This document shows positions 14,922 through 22,911 of a DNA stretch of 46,341 nt, piece by piece (position 1 is the first letter of the stretch; every line of letters begins with the position of its first letter). Source of the stretch: Planctomycetota bacterium. GTDB taxonomy: Bacteria; Planctomycetota; Phycisphaerae; Tepidisphaerales; Tepidisphaeraceae. The translations under genes were made by a program, and so were the position numbers. The notes under the pieces are model-generated. The model was not told the DNA's origin. It saw nothing but the letters and a program-made list of their open reading frames with translations, and did no database searches. Where the stretch lies: NCBI GenBank assembly GCA_039182125.1, contig JBCDCH010000028.1, forward strand, positions 1 to 46,341. The letters are read 5' to 3'.

Positions 14922-17303
14922 ATGGCGATGACTGAAAATGGTGCTTCCCACCACGACGGTGGCGACGACGTAACGGCCGTCTCCAGCTCGGCGATTCGGC
15001 AACTCGGTGGCCGCGCCGAGACGGTGCCCGTCCGCACCCGACGCGGCGGATCGCTCGACGATCCGTCGGCCCGTTACGCGGGTCACGACTTCGTTTACAG
15101 CCAGCCGACCGACAACGACGGCGGACCCCAGATCAACATCGTCGCCATGCTCTGGCGTCGTCGCTGGATCATTCTGCTTTGCCTGTTGCTCGGCGTCGGC
15201 GGGTCGGTCTGGTACCTGAGCCAAGCGCAGACGATTTACCGTTCCACGGCCACCGTGCAGGTGTCTCCGATCACGCCGCGTCTGGTCGGCGAGGGGATCG
15301 GCGGCGCGAGCAGCCGGAACTACCTCAACACCGAGGTGATGGTGATGCAGTCGTCGTCGATGCTGCAGGCCGTGATCCGCAAGCCGGGGCTTCTCGAAGG
15401 GCCGTCGATCAAGTCGACCGAGACCCCTGCTGCGACCGTCGCGGGCATGCTGACCGTCGAACCCGACGACAAGTCCGACGCGATCTTCATCATCGCCGAA
15501 GGCACCGATAAGAACGACACGCAGGACGTCGCCAACGCGCTGCTCGAAGCCTACCTCCAGGAAAGTCGGGTCGGTGCGCAGAGCAAGTCCGAGGAGTTCC
15601 AGAAGATCCTCGGCGATGCCATCGCGGCGAGTGACCAGGAGTTGGAGGAGATTCACCAGCGCAAGATCGAGATGAGCCGAAAGGTCGGCACGCTCGACAG
15701 CGAAGCGGGCAACATCCTTGTCAGCCAACTCGCGACGCTCGAAATCGAGATCAACGAAGCGTTCACGCAACTGCTCGATCTCGAAGTGCTGCTCACGCAG
15801 ATCGAGCAGGCCGGTGAGGATCAGGGGTTGCTGCGGGCACTGCTGCCGATCGCCGACACGCGGAACGATGACCTCTGGGGTTCGCTGCGGACACTCGAAC
15901 GCGAACGTCAACTGCTTTCGCTACGGCTCGGCGAGAAGAACAAGCAGGTCGAACAACTCGACACCCGAATCGGACTGCTCCGCAACGAACTCGAAGGCAT
16001 CGATCAGTCGGCGATGGAGAATGCGATCCGCGCGTTGCAAGTTCGGTACGAAGGTGCCAAGGCACGTTACGAGTCGTTGCAAACCGCTTACGACGAACGT
16101 CTGACCGACGCGTTCGATGCGAACGAGGAGCGTGCCGAGTACCAACGACTCCTTGCCAAGGAACGCCGCGAGAACGCCGAGCAAGACATCCTTCTTTCGC
16201 GCTTGCAGGACATCGATGTCAACGCCGAAGTCAGCGGCATGAACATCAAGCCGATCGAGCTTGCCGGCAAGGGCGTCGCGGTGGCTCCGGTCAAGCCCCA
16301 AGTTCTGGCGATGGGCCTGGTGTTGGGCACCATGCTCGGGATGGGTTTGGCGTTCCTGCTCGAATGGGCGGACCCGCGGATTCGGGATGCCGAGGAGATT
16401 CAGCAGCTGCTCGATGTCTCGGTCCTCGGTGCGGTGCCGGCGCTCGACAAGCGCAGCGGCCACCACGAGAAAGCCCTGCACGTTTCTCATCAGCCCACCA
16501 CCGAGGCGTCCGAAGCGTTCCGCGACATTCGCACCGTCGTGTTCTTCGAGCTCGGCCTGAGCAGTCCCGGCACTCGCGTTGAGCGGGCCGACGGGCCGCG
16601 TGCGTTGCCGGGCGTCGTCAACGGCCAGGTGATCTTGGTGACCAGCCCGCTCAGCGGTGACGGCAAGACGACGACCGCGTGCAATCTCGCCGCCGCCATC
16701 GCCGACAGCGGCCGGAAGACCATCCTCCTTGATGCCGACTGCCGCCGTCCGAGCGTGTGTCGCTACCTCGAGGTGGATGCCAGCCAGGGTTTGACCAACG
16801 TCCTCGGCGTCGAGTCGCCCGATCTGTCGCTCGACAAGGCGATCCAGAACACGTCGGTCGCCAACCTTGACGTGTTGCCGTGTGGCCCGGTGCCCGACCG
16901 ACCGGCGGAAATGCTCAACGGTGCCGACTTCTGCGAAACGATGGAAACGCTCCGCGAGAAGTACGACGTGATCGTCGTTGATTCGCCGCCGGTGTTGCCG
17001 GTCACCGATGCACGGGTGCTTTCCGACAAGGCCGACGCGACGATCCTCGTGCTCCGCGCCGGGACCAGCACGCGCCGCTCGGCTCAACACGCGGTTGACT
17101 CGCTGTTGCGTGTGAACGCCCGACTCGCCGGCGTGGTCGTCAACGGCGTGCCGGTCAAGAAGAAAGCTTTCGGCGGCTACAGCAAGGGGAACTATGGCTA
17201 CGACTACCGTCACAGCTACAAGTCCGATCGGCCCGATCGAAACAACGGCTCGGCGAACGGTGCGTCGCGCGGCGGTGACAAGCTCCTCGCCGATGATGCT
17301 TAA
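14922..17303 (+). CDS. Polysaccharide co-polymerase fused to BY-family tyrosine autokinase
   Basis: This 793-residue protein is of the Wzc type. It controls chain length and export of capsule or exopolysaccharide at the cytoplasmic membrane. Residues 1-70 are a hydrophilic N-terminus. TM1 is at about 80-100 (MLWRRRWIILLCLLLGVGG). A Wzz periplasmic domain with a long coiled coil (about 200-420) leads to TM2 near 460-480 (LAMGLVLGTMLGMGLAFLLEW). The C-terminal kinase has Walker A SPLSGDGKTTT (about 575-585), Walker A' ILLDADCRRP, Walker B VIVVDSPP and a Tyr cluster at the end (GGYSKGNYGYDYRHSY). That cluster is the usual autophosphorylation site. The next gene starts 28 bp downstream, so they are co-transcribed. 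A terminator upstream separates it from the small membrane protein. Confidence 0.92.
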   Translation: MAMTENGASHHDGGDDVTAVSSSAIRQLGGRAETVPVRTRRGGSLDDPSARYAGHDFVYSQPTDNDGGPQINIVAMLWRRRWIILLCLLLGVGGSVWYLSQAQTIYRSTATVQVSPITPRLVGEGIGGASSRNYLNTEVMVMQSSSMLQAVIRKPGLLEGPSIKSTETPAATVAGMLTVEPDDKSDAIFIIAEGTDKNDTQDVANALLEAYLQESRVGAQSKSEEFQKILGDAIAASDQELEEIHQRKIEMSRKVGTLDSEAGNILVSQLATLEIEINEAFTQLLDLEVLLTQIEQAGEDQGLLRALLPIADTRNDDLWGSLRTLERERQLLSLRLGEKNKQVEQLDTRIGLLRNELEGIDQSAMENAIRALQVRYEGAKARYESLQTAYDERLTDAFDANEERAEYQRLLAKERRENAEQDILLSRLQDIDVNAEVSGMNIKPIELAGKGVAVAPVKPQVLAMGLVLGTMLGMGLAFLLEWADPRIRDAEEIQQLLDVSVLGAVPALDKRSGHHEKALHVSHQPTTEASEAFRDIRTVVFFELGLSSPGTRVERADGPRALPGVVNGQVILVTSPLSGDGKTTTACNLAAAIADSGRKTILLDADCRRPSVCRYLEVDASQGLTNVLGVESPDLSLDKAIQNTSVANLDVLPCGPVPDRPAEMLNGADFCETMETLREKYDVIVVDSPPVLPVTDARVLSDKADATILVLRAGTSTRRSAQHAVDSLLRVNARLAGVVVNGVPVKKKAFGGYSKGNYGYDYRHSYKSDRPDRNNGSANGASRGGDKLLADDA

Positions 17304-17331
17304 CGGCGATGTCGCTCGCCGCTGATCCGTG

Positions 17332-19911
17332 ATGTTACTGCGATCCCACATCATCGGCGTTCAGCCACGCACCGGGGGCGAACTGACGGCCGAGTCGGCC
17401 CTGGCCGCACTTGTGGTGGCCGGGCCGCTGATGTTCGGCGCGACCGAGGCATGGAGCTTTCAGATACTGCTCTCCCTCGCCGGCGTCGCGTTCCTGGGTG
17501 CATGCGTTGACCTGGCCTTGCACCGTGACAAGCCGATGCGTTGGTCGTGGTCGTTCGTGCCGATCGTGGCGTTCCTTGCTTTGATCGTGGTGCAACTCGT
17601 GCCGCTGCCCGCGGGATTGGTCGGCACGATCGCGCCGCAGGTGGCGACATTCTGGCAGGCGGCCGGCGTTGACGGCGCGATCACGCTGAGCGTCTACCCG
17701 TTCGAAACGCAGCGTCAGCTTTGGCTGATGCTGGTCGTCGCCGCCGTGTTCTTCACGGTCGTGCAGACCCACCGCCGGCCCGAGCAGGTGCAGTTGTTGC
17801 TCATGGCGATCGTCATCGGCGGCGGGCTCGCGGTGGCACTCGCTCTCGGACAGAACATCGTCGGCAGCCGTGTTGCATGGGGCATCTCGCCCAACGGCAC
17901 GACGGTCAGCGCGCAATACCTCCACCCGTTCAGCGGGCCTTTCCTCAACCACAGCCACTTCTCGCAGCTCGCGAACCTGACCATCGGTGCGTGTTTCGCG
18001 CTGCTGTTGGTCCAGCTCAACGAGATACTGGACGGCGGGTCGCGCCGGGTCTGGACGCGCGTGAGCGACATCGTTCGGCACCCGCAACTGCGCCTGGGAC
18101 GGGTGGTGACGGTGGTTGCCCTCGCGTCGGCGGTGGCCATCGTTTTGTCGTTGAGCCGGGGCGGCGTGCTGAGCATGGCCGTCGCGCTGGGCGTGACGGT
18201 GTGTGCCTTGGCGTTGAGCAGTCGCCGTCGCGGGGCCGGCACGTTCGCGACGCTTTTCGGCATCGTGGTGCTCGTGTTGTTGCTCGGCCTCGGGGTCGAT
18301 GTCGCGGCCCAACGCCTCAGCACCTTGCGTGATTTTCAGGAAGCCTCGGGCGGCCGGATGCAGATCGTCATGGACGTGATCGCGGCCGTGCGCGGGTTCC
18401 CCGTGACCGGGGCCGGACTGGGCAGTTTCGGCGTCGCGTATCCGGCCTTCGACTCCACCGGCTCGGCCGCCGTTGCGACACACGCGGAAAACGAATACGC
18501 ACAACTGTTGTTCGAGACCGGGCTGATCGGCGTCGGCTGCCTGCTGGCATTCGTGGCGTTTCTCTTGGTTGCCGCGTGGCATTGCGTGTCGTCGGTCGCC
18601 AAGTTCCGCGACGCGCCGATCATCCGCTATGCGGCCTACGGGATTGGTTACGGGCTCATCGCGGTGGCCGTTCATTCGCTCAGTGATTTCGGCCAGCACG
18701 TCCCGGGCATCGCGGTCGTCACCGCGTCGATGGCCGGCTTGCTCGTGGCGCTGCCCAAAGTCCGCCGCAGTGAAAAGTACGGCGTACGGCGTGACGCGAA
18801 GCTGGTTATTCCCGTCCGGTGGGCGGCGTTGCTTGTGGGCGTGGGTGTCGTCGGCTGGATGTGGTGGGGCATCGAACAGGATCGTCGGGCGCGTGCGATC
18901 CTGGAAAAGGCCACGATGCTGTACGTCGCGGACCTCGACGCCGAGGAGCCGCTCGTGGCGGACCGCGCATACGCCGCCCTGATTCTCGCCGGCGAGAAAG
19001 CCCGGGCGACCACCCCGGGCGACGCGCAGCTTGCGTTCCGGCTCGCGAGGTTGCGGTATGACGCACTCCGCCGAACGGTGACCGACGCGGGTCTGGCGAA
19101 CCATGCCGACACCCTCGGCCGGATCGCGACGGACCTGCGGGCAGCCCACCGGTTGGCCCCGACGTACGGCCCGCCTTTGGCCGTGGCCGGTGGGATCGAG
19201 CGGTTCATCCTGAACGACGAAGCCGGCGGTGACGCGATCCGTCGCGCCCGTGAACTGACCGCCTACGACGCGGAGACGCATTTCGTCGACGCACGACTGA
19301 CGTTGTTCGAGGGGGACGAACAGGCGGCGCTCGAACGGTTCGACCGGGCCGTGGCGCTCGAGCCGGGACGCCGGCCTGATGTGATCGACGTCATGGTCAG
19401 CGCTGGCGAGTTGGAGTTTGCCTATCGCTACGCCGAAGGCGACGGCTCGTTGCTCGAACACCTTGCGCGTCGGCTCGAAGCACAAGACGAAGTCTCGGCC
19501 GCATCGCTGGAACTCGTTCGCCGTGCGCGGCTCGAGGCGTTGGCGCTGCTGCGGGCCGAGGTGTCCAGCGGCAACGCGTCGGGCCGAAAGCTGCTGCAGT
19601 TGGCCGAGGTGGAATGGACCGCCGGCGATCACTCCGCCGCGCTGGATCTCATGTCACGGGCCGTCTCCCGCGAGCCGACCAACGCCCGTTGGCGCATGCG
19701 CTATGCGACGATGCTCTTCGAGCAAGGGCGGTACGACAACGCGGTGGAACAGTTGAAGCTCCTGTTGCGGTTTAAGCCCGACGACCGGCGTGCGGCCGAC
19801 TTGCTGGAAGAAGCCAATCGTGCCCTGATCCTGCAAAAGGCCGATGCCCGGCGCGAGCGCCGGGAGGCCGAGAACGCACCGTCGACCGGGGACGAACCCG
19901 CGAGCGACTGA
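17332..19911 (+). CDS. O-antigen ligase/Wzy-type membrane protein with C-terminal TPR region
   Basis: This protein of about 859 residues has two parts. Residues 10-500 contain at least ten transmembrane helices with the O-antigen ligase signature region (about 360-400: GRMQIVMDVI, GAGLGSFGVAYP, HAENEYAQLLFETGLIG). After a further TM (about 495-510), residues 520-860 are soluble, exported tetratricopeptide-like helical repeats. Such proteins polymerise or transfer glycan repeat units on undecaprenyl phosphate. The TPRs probably recruit export partners outside the membrane. GTG 17329 and ATG 17332 are both in frame; ATG is chosen. The stop codon directly abuts the stop of the convergent gene. 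It forms a two-gene unit with the co-polymerase kinase. Confidence 0.82.
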   Translation: MLLRSHIIGVQPRTGGELTAESALAALVVAGPLMFGATEAWSFQILLSLAGVAFLGACVDLALHRDKPMRWSWSFVPIVAFLALIVVQLVPLPAGLVGTIAPQVATFWQAAGVDGAITLSVYPFETQRQLWLMLVVAAVFFTVVQTHRRPEQVQLLLMAIVIGGGLAVALALGQNIVGSRVAWGISPNGTTVSAQYLHPFSGPFLNHSHFSQLANLTIGACFALLLVQLNEILDGGSRRVWTRVSDIVRHPQLRLGRVVTVVALASAVAIVLSLSRGGVLSMAVALGVTVCALALSSRRRGAGTFATLFGIVVLVLLLGLGVDVAAQRLSTLRDFQEASGGRMQIVMDVIAAVRGFPVTGAGLGSFGVAYPAFDSTGSAAVATHAENEYAQLLFETGLIGVGCLLAFVAFLLVAAWHCVSSVAKFRDAPIIRYAAYGIGYGLIAVAVHSLSDFGQHVPGIAVVTASMAGLLVALPKVRRSEKYGVRRDAKLVIPVRWAALLVGVGVVGWMWWGIEQDRRARAILEKATMLYVADLDAEEPLVADRAYAALILAGEKARATTPGDAQLAFRLARLRYDALRRTVTDAGLANHADTLGRIATDLRAAHRLAPTYGPPLAVAGGIERFILNDEAGGDAIRRARELTAYDAETHFVDARLTLFEGDEQAALERFDRAVALEPGRRPDVIDVMVSAGELEFAYRYAEGDGSLLEHLARRLEAQDEVSAASLELVRRARLEALALLRAEVSSGNASGRKLLQLAEVEWTAGDHSAALDLMSRAVSREPTNARWRMRYATMLFEQGRYDNAVEQLKLLLRFKPDDRRAADLLEEANRALILQKADARRERREAENAPSTGDEPASD

Positions 19912-21327
19912 TTACCCTGTGCCCCAGAACCTGCCGGTGACGCCGAAGCCGAACGCGGCGGCCAGCCCCAGCGGCAGGAACACGAAGTCCGCACACGAGA
20001 AAATTTCGCCCACGGTCATGCTCGTGGCGGCAAGCTCCTCCACCTTGTTGTTGCGTTGCAGCGACTCGACCTCGGCCTCGATCTCCACGTCGTAAACGGC
20101 GCTGCGGTACTTGTCGTACAAGTCGAACTGTTCTTCGCCGGTTAGTGCGGCGAGTTCGACCTTGGCGTCTTCGGTCAGGGCGGTGAGTTGCTCGTAGGTG
20201 CTGTTGTCGTACGCCTCGGGATCACCGCCGGCTTCGACGAGTTTGGCTTCGGCGTGCAGGCGCACCAGATCGTCGAAACGTTCCTGCTCACGCTCTTCCC
20301 GTGTCGCTTCCAGCACCTGCTCGTCGGTCATCGCGTCGAGCTCTTCCTGGGCGCGCTTCTCGTAAATCTTGATGACGCGGTCGCGGAAGCTGGGCGCTTC
20401 CTCTTGCTGCCGGGCCATCGCTGCGTCGAGGATGATTTGCTGGGCGACACGTAAGTCCCGGCGATCTTCGAGCGCTTCAAGCTCCTCGTCGGTGATGTTC
20501 ATCGCCTGCTTGCGTGAGTGTCGCCGTCGGCCATCGACTTGGTCGGGGCCGGCATACAGGTACTCTTCGAACGAGCCGAACATCTCGATGGTCATTTGTT
20601 CGACCACGTCCTCGCGTCGCCAGTCCATTTTCATGTCCTCGACCTTCACCTGTTCGCCGAACTCTTGTTCGACGATGGCCGCCTGACGTTCGTCGGCGTT
20701 GGGCAGGATGATGACGGTGGTGATGAGGAACTTGGCGGTGGCCATGCCGACGAGCGCGATGAGGGTCGCGACGAAGGCGGTGTTGTTGTTGCCACGGACC
20801 GCGCCGAAGGCCATGCCGAGTCCTGCGAGCAGGCCGACGGCCAGCGCCATCGCGCCCACGGGGATCGGCGACCCCGGCGGCAGGCTCGCCTTGATCGCGT
20901 ACCACAGGCCAACGGTACCCGCGGTGAGTACCGCGGCGATGAGTGCGCCCTTGGCCAGCGCGGGCGGCTCGTCGTGTTCGACGTGGCGTTTGCCGGTGAG
21001 GCCGATGCCGACCGCGCCGGACGCGTCGTAGCCGCCGATCTTGTTGCCGCCACCCTTGCCACCTTTCTTTTTGGCGCGAGGTGCCGCGGCACGAGGCGCG
21101 GCGACCGGTGCCGCGGGGGCGACCGGCGGGGGCGGCGGACTCGACAGGGCCGGGATGTCATCGTCGTCCTCGGCGAACGCGTACATGTCGTCATCGTCCG
21201 GCGGCGCGGGCAGTTCGAGCTTGAACATCTCGCCGCACGGGCACTTGGCGGATTTGCCCAGTTTGCTCGGCGGGACCTTGAACGATCGGTTGCAGGCCGG
21301 GCAGAAGACTTCAACTTTGTCGGACAT
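19912..21327 (-). CDS. Zinc-ribbon membrane protein of unknown function
   Basis: The protein has 471 residues from ATG 21327, which has an AAGGGG ribosome site. Residues 1-40 form a zinc ribbon (FCPACNRSF then KCPCGEMF, four Cys). A Pro/Ala/Lys low-complexity linker follows (PPPPPVAP, RAKKKGGKGGG). Four or so hydrophobic segments lie between about 120 and 215 (LIAAVLTAGTVGLWY, GAMALAVGLLAGLGMAFGA, TAFVATLIALVGMATAKFLITTVIIL). Then comes a long acidic, Glu-rich helical domain (about 220-420), and a last hydrophobic stretch at the C-terminus (FVFLPLGLAAAFGFGV). This zinc-ribbon-plus-membrane layout is common in planctomycetes and usually uncharacterised. The Cys ribbon faces the cytoplasm if the N-terminus is inside. 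Confidence 0.78.
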   Translation of the reverse strand: MSDKVEVFCPACNRSFKVPPSKLGKSAKCPCGEMFKLELPAPPDDDDMYAFAEDDDDIPALSSPPPPPVAPAAPVAAPRAAAPRAKKKGGKGGGNKIGGYDASGAVGIGLTGKRHVEHDEPPALAKGALIAAVLTAGTVGLWYAIKASLPPGSPIPVGAMALAVGLLAGLGMAFGAVRGNNNTAFVATLIALVGMATAKFLITTVIILPNADERQAAIVEQEFGEQVKVEDMKMDWRREDVVEQMTIEMFGSFEEYLYAGPDQVDGRRRHSRKQAMNITDEELEALEDRRDLRVAQQIILDAAMARQQEEAPSFRDRVIKIYEKRAQEELDAMTDEQVLEATREEREQERFDDLVRLHAEAKLVEAGGDPEAYDNSTYEQLTALTEDAKVELAALTGEEQFDLYDKYRSAVYDVEIEAEVESLQRNNKVEELAATSMTVGEIFSCADFVFLPLGLAAAFGFGVTGRFWGTG

Positions 21328-21500
21328 CGAAAAACCCCTTCGCGGTTGGTTCGGGTACGGGACGTGCAGGATGCGGCAGCCGTTCGCTTTGTGCAAGCGC
21401 TCCGGGTATTCCCTGTTTAGGGGATAGTGACCGGGCAGACACATCACCCGTGCGGTACATCTTCGTTGGTGAGGCGCGCGTGAGTCGTTACGATCCGACC

Positions 21501-22097
21501 ATGCTCGCCGAGGCAGGGATGCCCAACTTCATCGACCAAAACACGGCCGTGGCCATCGTCGGGGTCGGGGCCGCCGTCTTCGGTTATCTCTACCTGCGTG
21601 GTGCCGCCAAGCGCAAGCCCAAACGCAGCGATCCGCTCGACGATCTGGCCGGCAAAAAGTCGTTGGCCCAGCAGCGCAACCTCGAGCGTGACATGCAGCA
21701 GCTTCTGCTCGAGCTGACCGACATGACGCGGCAGATGAACGCTCAGATCGACACCAAGGCGGCCAAACTCGAGACGCTTATTCAGGACGCCGAGCAGGCC
21801 GAGCAGCGGCTCCGCGCGGCGCTGGGCGAAAGCGGTCAGATCGACACGCCGGTGCAGCCGCTCACGGCCGATCAGTTCCCTGAGCCCCGCAGGCAGGCTA
21901 CTGCGGCCAATGGGGCGACCAACGGGGACCGGACGGCGATGAACAACATCGAACTGCCCGACGCGAAGAGTCCGCTTGCTCGTCACGACGAGGTTTACCG
22001 GCTCGCCGACGAGGGCGTGAGCGTCGACGACATTGCGCAGCGGACGAGCCGGCCACGCGGAGAGATCGACCTGATCCTCGCGCTTCGCCGGACGTGA
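21501..22097 (+). CDS. Single-pass membrane protein with coiled coil and helix-turn-helix-like C-terminus
   Basis: From ATG 21501 it has 198 residues; the frame is open upstream to 21450 and ATG 21519, with GAGGCAGGG before it, is another option. One N-terminal transmembrane helix (NTAVAIVGVGAAVFGYLYLRG) is followed by basic residues. A long Gln/Glu-rich coiled coil follows (about 50-110), then a linker. The C-terminus is DEVYRLADEGVSVDDIAQRTSRPRGEIDLILALRR, which looks like a sigma-type helix-turn-helix (VDDIAQRTSRPRGEI), the pattern of the DUF6115/DUF2802 group. DNA binding by a membrane protein is only a suggestion. It ends 19 bp before the convergent HD-domain gene. Confidence 0.7.
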   Translation: MLAEAGMPNFIDQNTAVAIVGVGAAVFGYLYLRGAAKRKPKRSDPLDDLAGKKSLAQQRNLERDMQQLLLELTDMTRQMNAQIDTKAAKLETLIQDAEQAEQRLRAALGESGQIDTPVQPLTADQFPEPRRQATAANGATNGDRTAMNNIELPDAKSPLARHDEVYRLADEGVSVDDIAQRTSRPRGEIDLILALRRT

Positions 22098-22116
22098 GTT
22101 GACTTACGTGAGCCAT

Positions 22117-22770
22117 TTACGCGGCCATGGCGAGGCGAGCGGCCAGATGGACCTCGACCTCGATCCGGATGCCAAGCGTGTCACGGAGCAGTGCGAACTT
22201 CTTGCGTCCGAGTCCGAGTTTGCGGAGGTGGCGGTTGGGCTCGGTGGCGTACACGTGTACCACGACGGCGGTCCGGCGTTTCTCGAAGATCAGCGTCGGC
22301 GGCTCGCACTTGCGGCAATCCAACGCGTCGGCGGCCCGGAGCATGCCCAGCAATAGGCGTGTCGTGCGGCGGCTGGCGCGGTCGTCGAGCAAAGGGTCGT
22401 CGGTCGGTACCTTGCCGCGGTGACGGCGGGTGAGATACGCGAGCATCTTCCGCTCGGCGCGGTCGATGGGCAGCGTCGTGTCCTCGGCGATCATGTCGGC
22501 ACCGTGGACCTCGTGGCCGTCGTCGGCGATGCACCGGCCCACATCGTGCAGCCATGCCGCACGCCGCAACGTCCGGCGGGCGTCGGCGTCCAGCTTGTGC
22601 AGCGGGGCGAGTAGTTCGAACAAACGATCCGCATGCGCGGCAACGCGGTCTTCGTGGCCGAGCCTCACGATCCGACGTTCACACCAACCACGAATCACGC
22701 GATCGTCCGCCGAGAGAATCGGCGTGGTCGCGTGTTCGAGTTTGAGGTTGGTCGCGTCCGAGCGGGTCAT
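22117..22770 (-). CDS. HD-domain phosphohydrolase, Ppx/GppA C-terminal-like
   Basis: This 217-residue cytoplasmic protein has the order H...HD...D of the HD superfamily. The first His is in DRVAAHADRLF, the HD pair in AAWLHDVGRCI, then GHEVHGADMI and LRAADALDCRK. The arrangement with RRAAWLHDVGR and GHEVHGADMI resembles the free-standing HD domain of Ppx/GppA exopolyphosphatases and related proteins. It would hydrolyse a phosphoester of a nucleotide or polyphosphate; the substrate is not visible. Start at ATG 22770. It is divergently placed from no close gene, with 141 bp of non-coding DNA to the beta-mannosidase stop. Confidence 0.8.
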   Translation of the reverse strand: MTRSDATNLKLEHATTPILSADDRVIRGWCERRIVRLGHEDRVAAHADRLFELLAPLHKLDADARRTLRRAAWLHDVGRCIADDGHEVHGADMIAEDTTLPIDRAERKMLAYLTRRHRGKVPTDDPLLDDRASRRTTRLLLGMLRAADALDCRKCEPPTLIFEKRRTAVVVHVYATEPNRHLRKLGLGRKKFALLRDTLGIRIEVEVHLAARLAMAA

Positions 22771-22911
22771 GTCGGTTGTACGTCCGTACTTCTACGTAAG
22801 TCGGACAAAAATACATGCGAGTTCGTTAAGGCCGTGCGAAGATTTTGATGCACAGGGATGTATCGGACTTTAACGCAGCTCGAGAGTAGGACGCAAGGTT
22901 TGATCGACGGT

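Noticed and set aside
17335-19632. 765-codon minus-strand frame opposite the ligase gene
   Set aside because: It is His/Arg/Gln-rich shadow sequence without hydrophobic segments; the plus strand carries the membrane protein.
22771-22911. Small RNA or toxin gene in the gap before the HD gene
   Set aside because: The 141 bp have no ribosome site with a plausible small frame and no strong hairpin.
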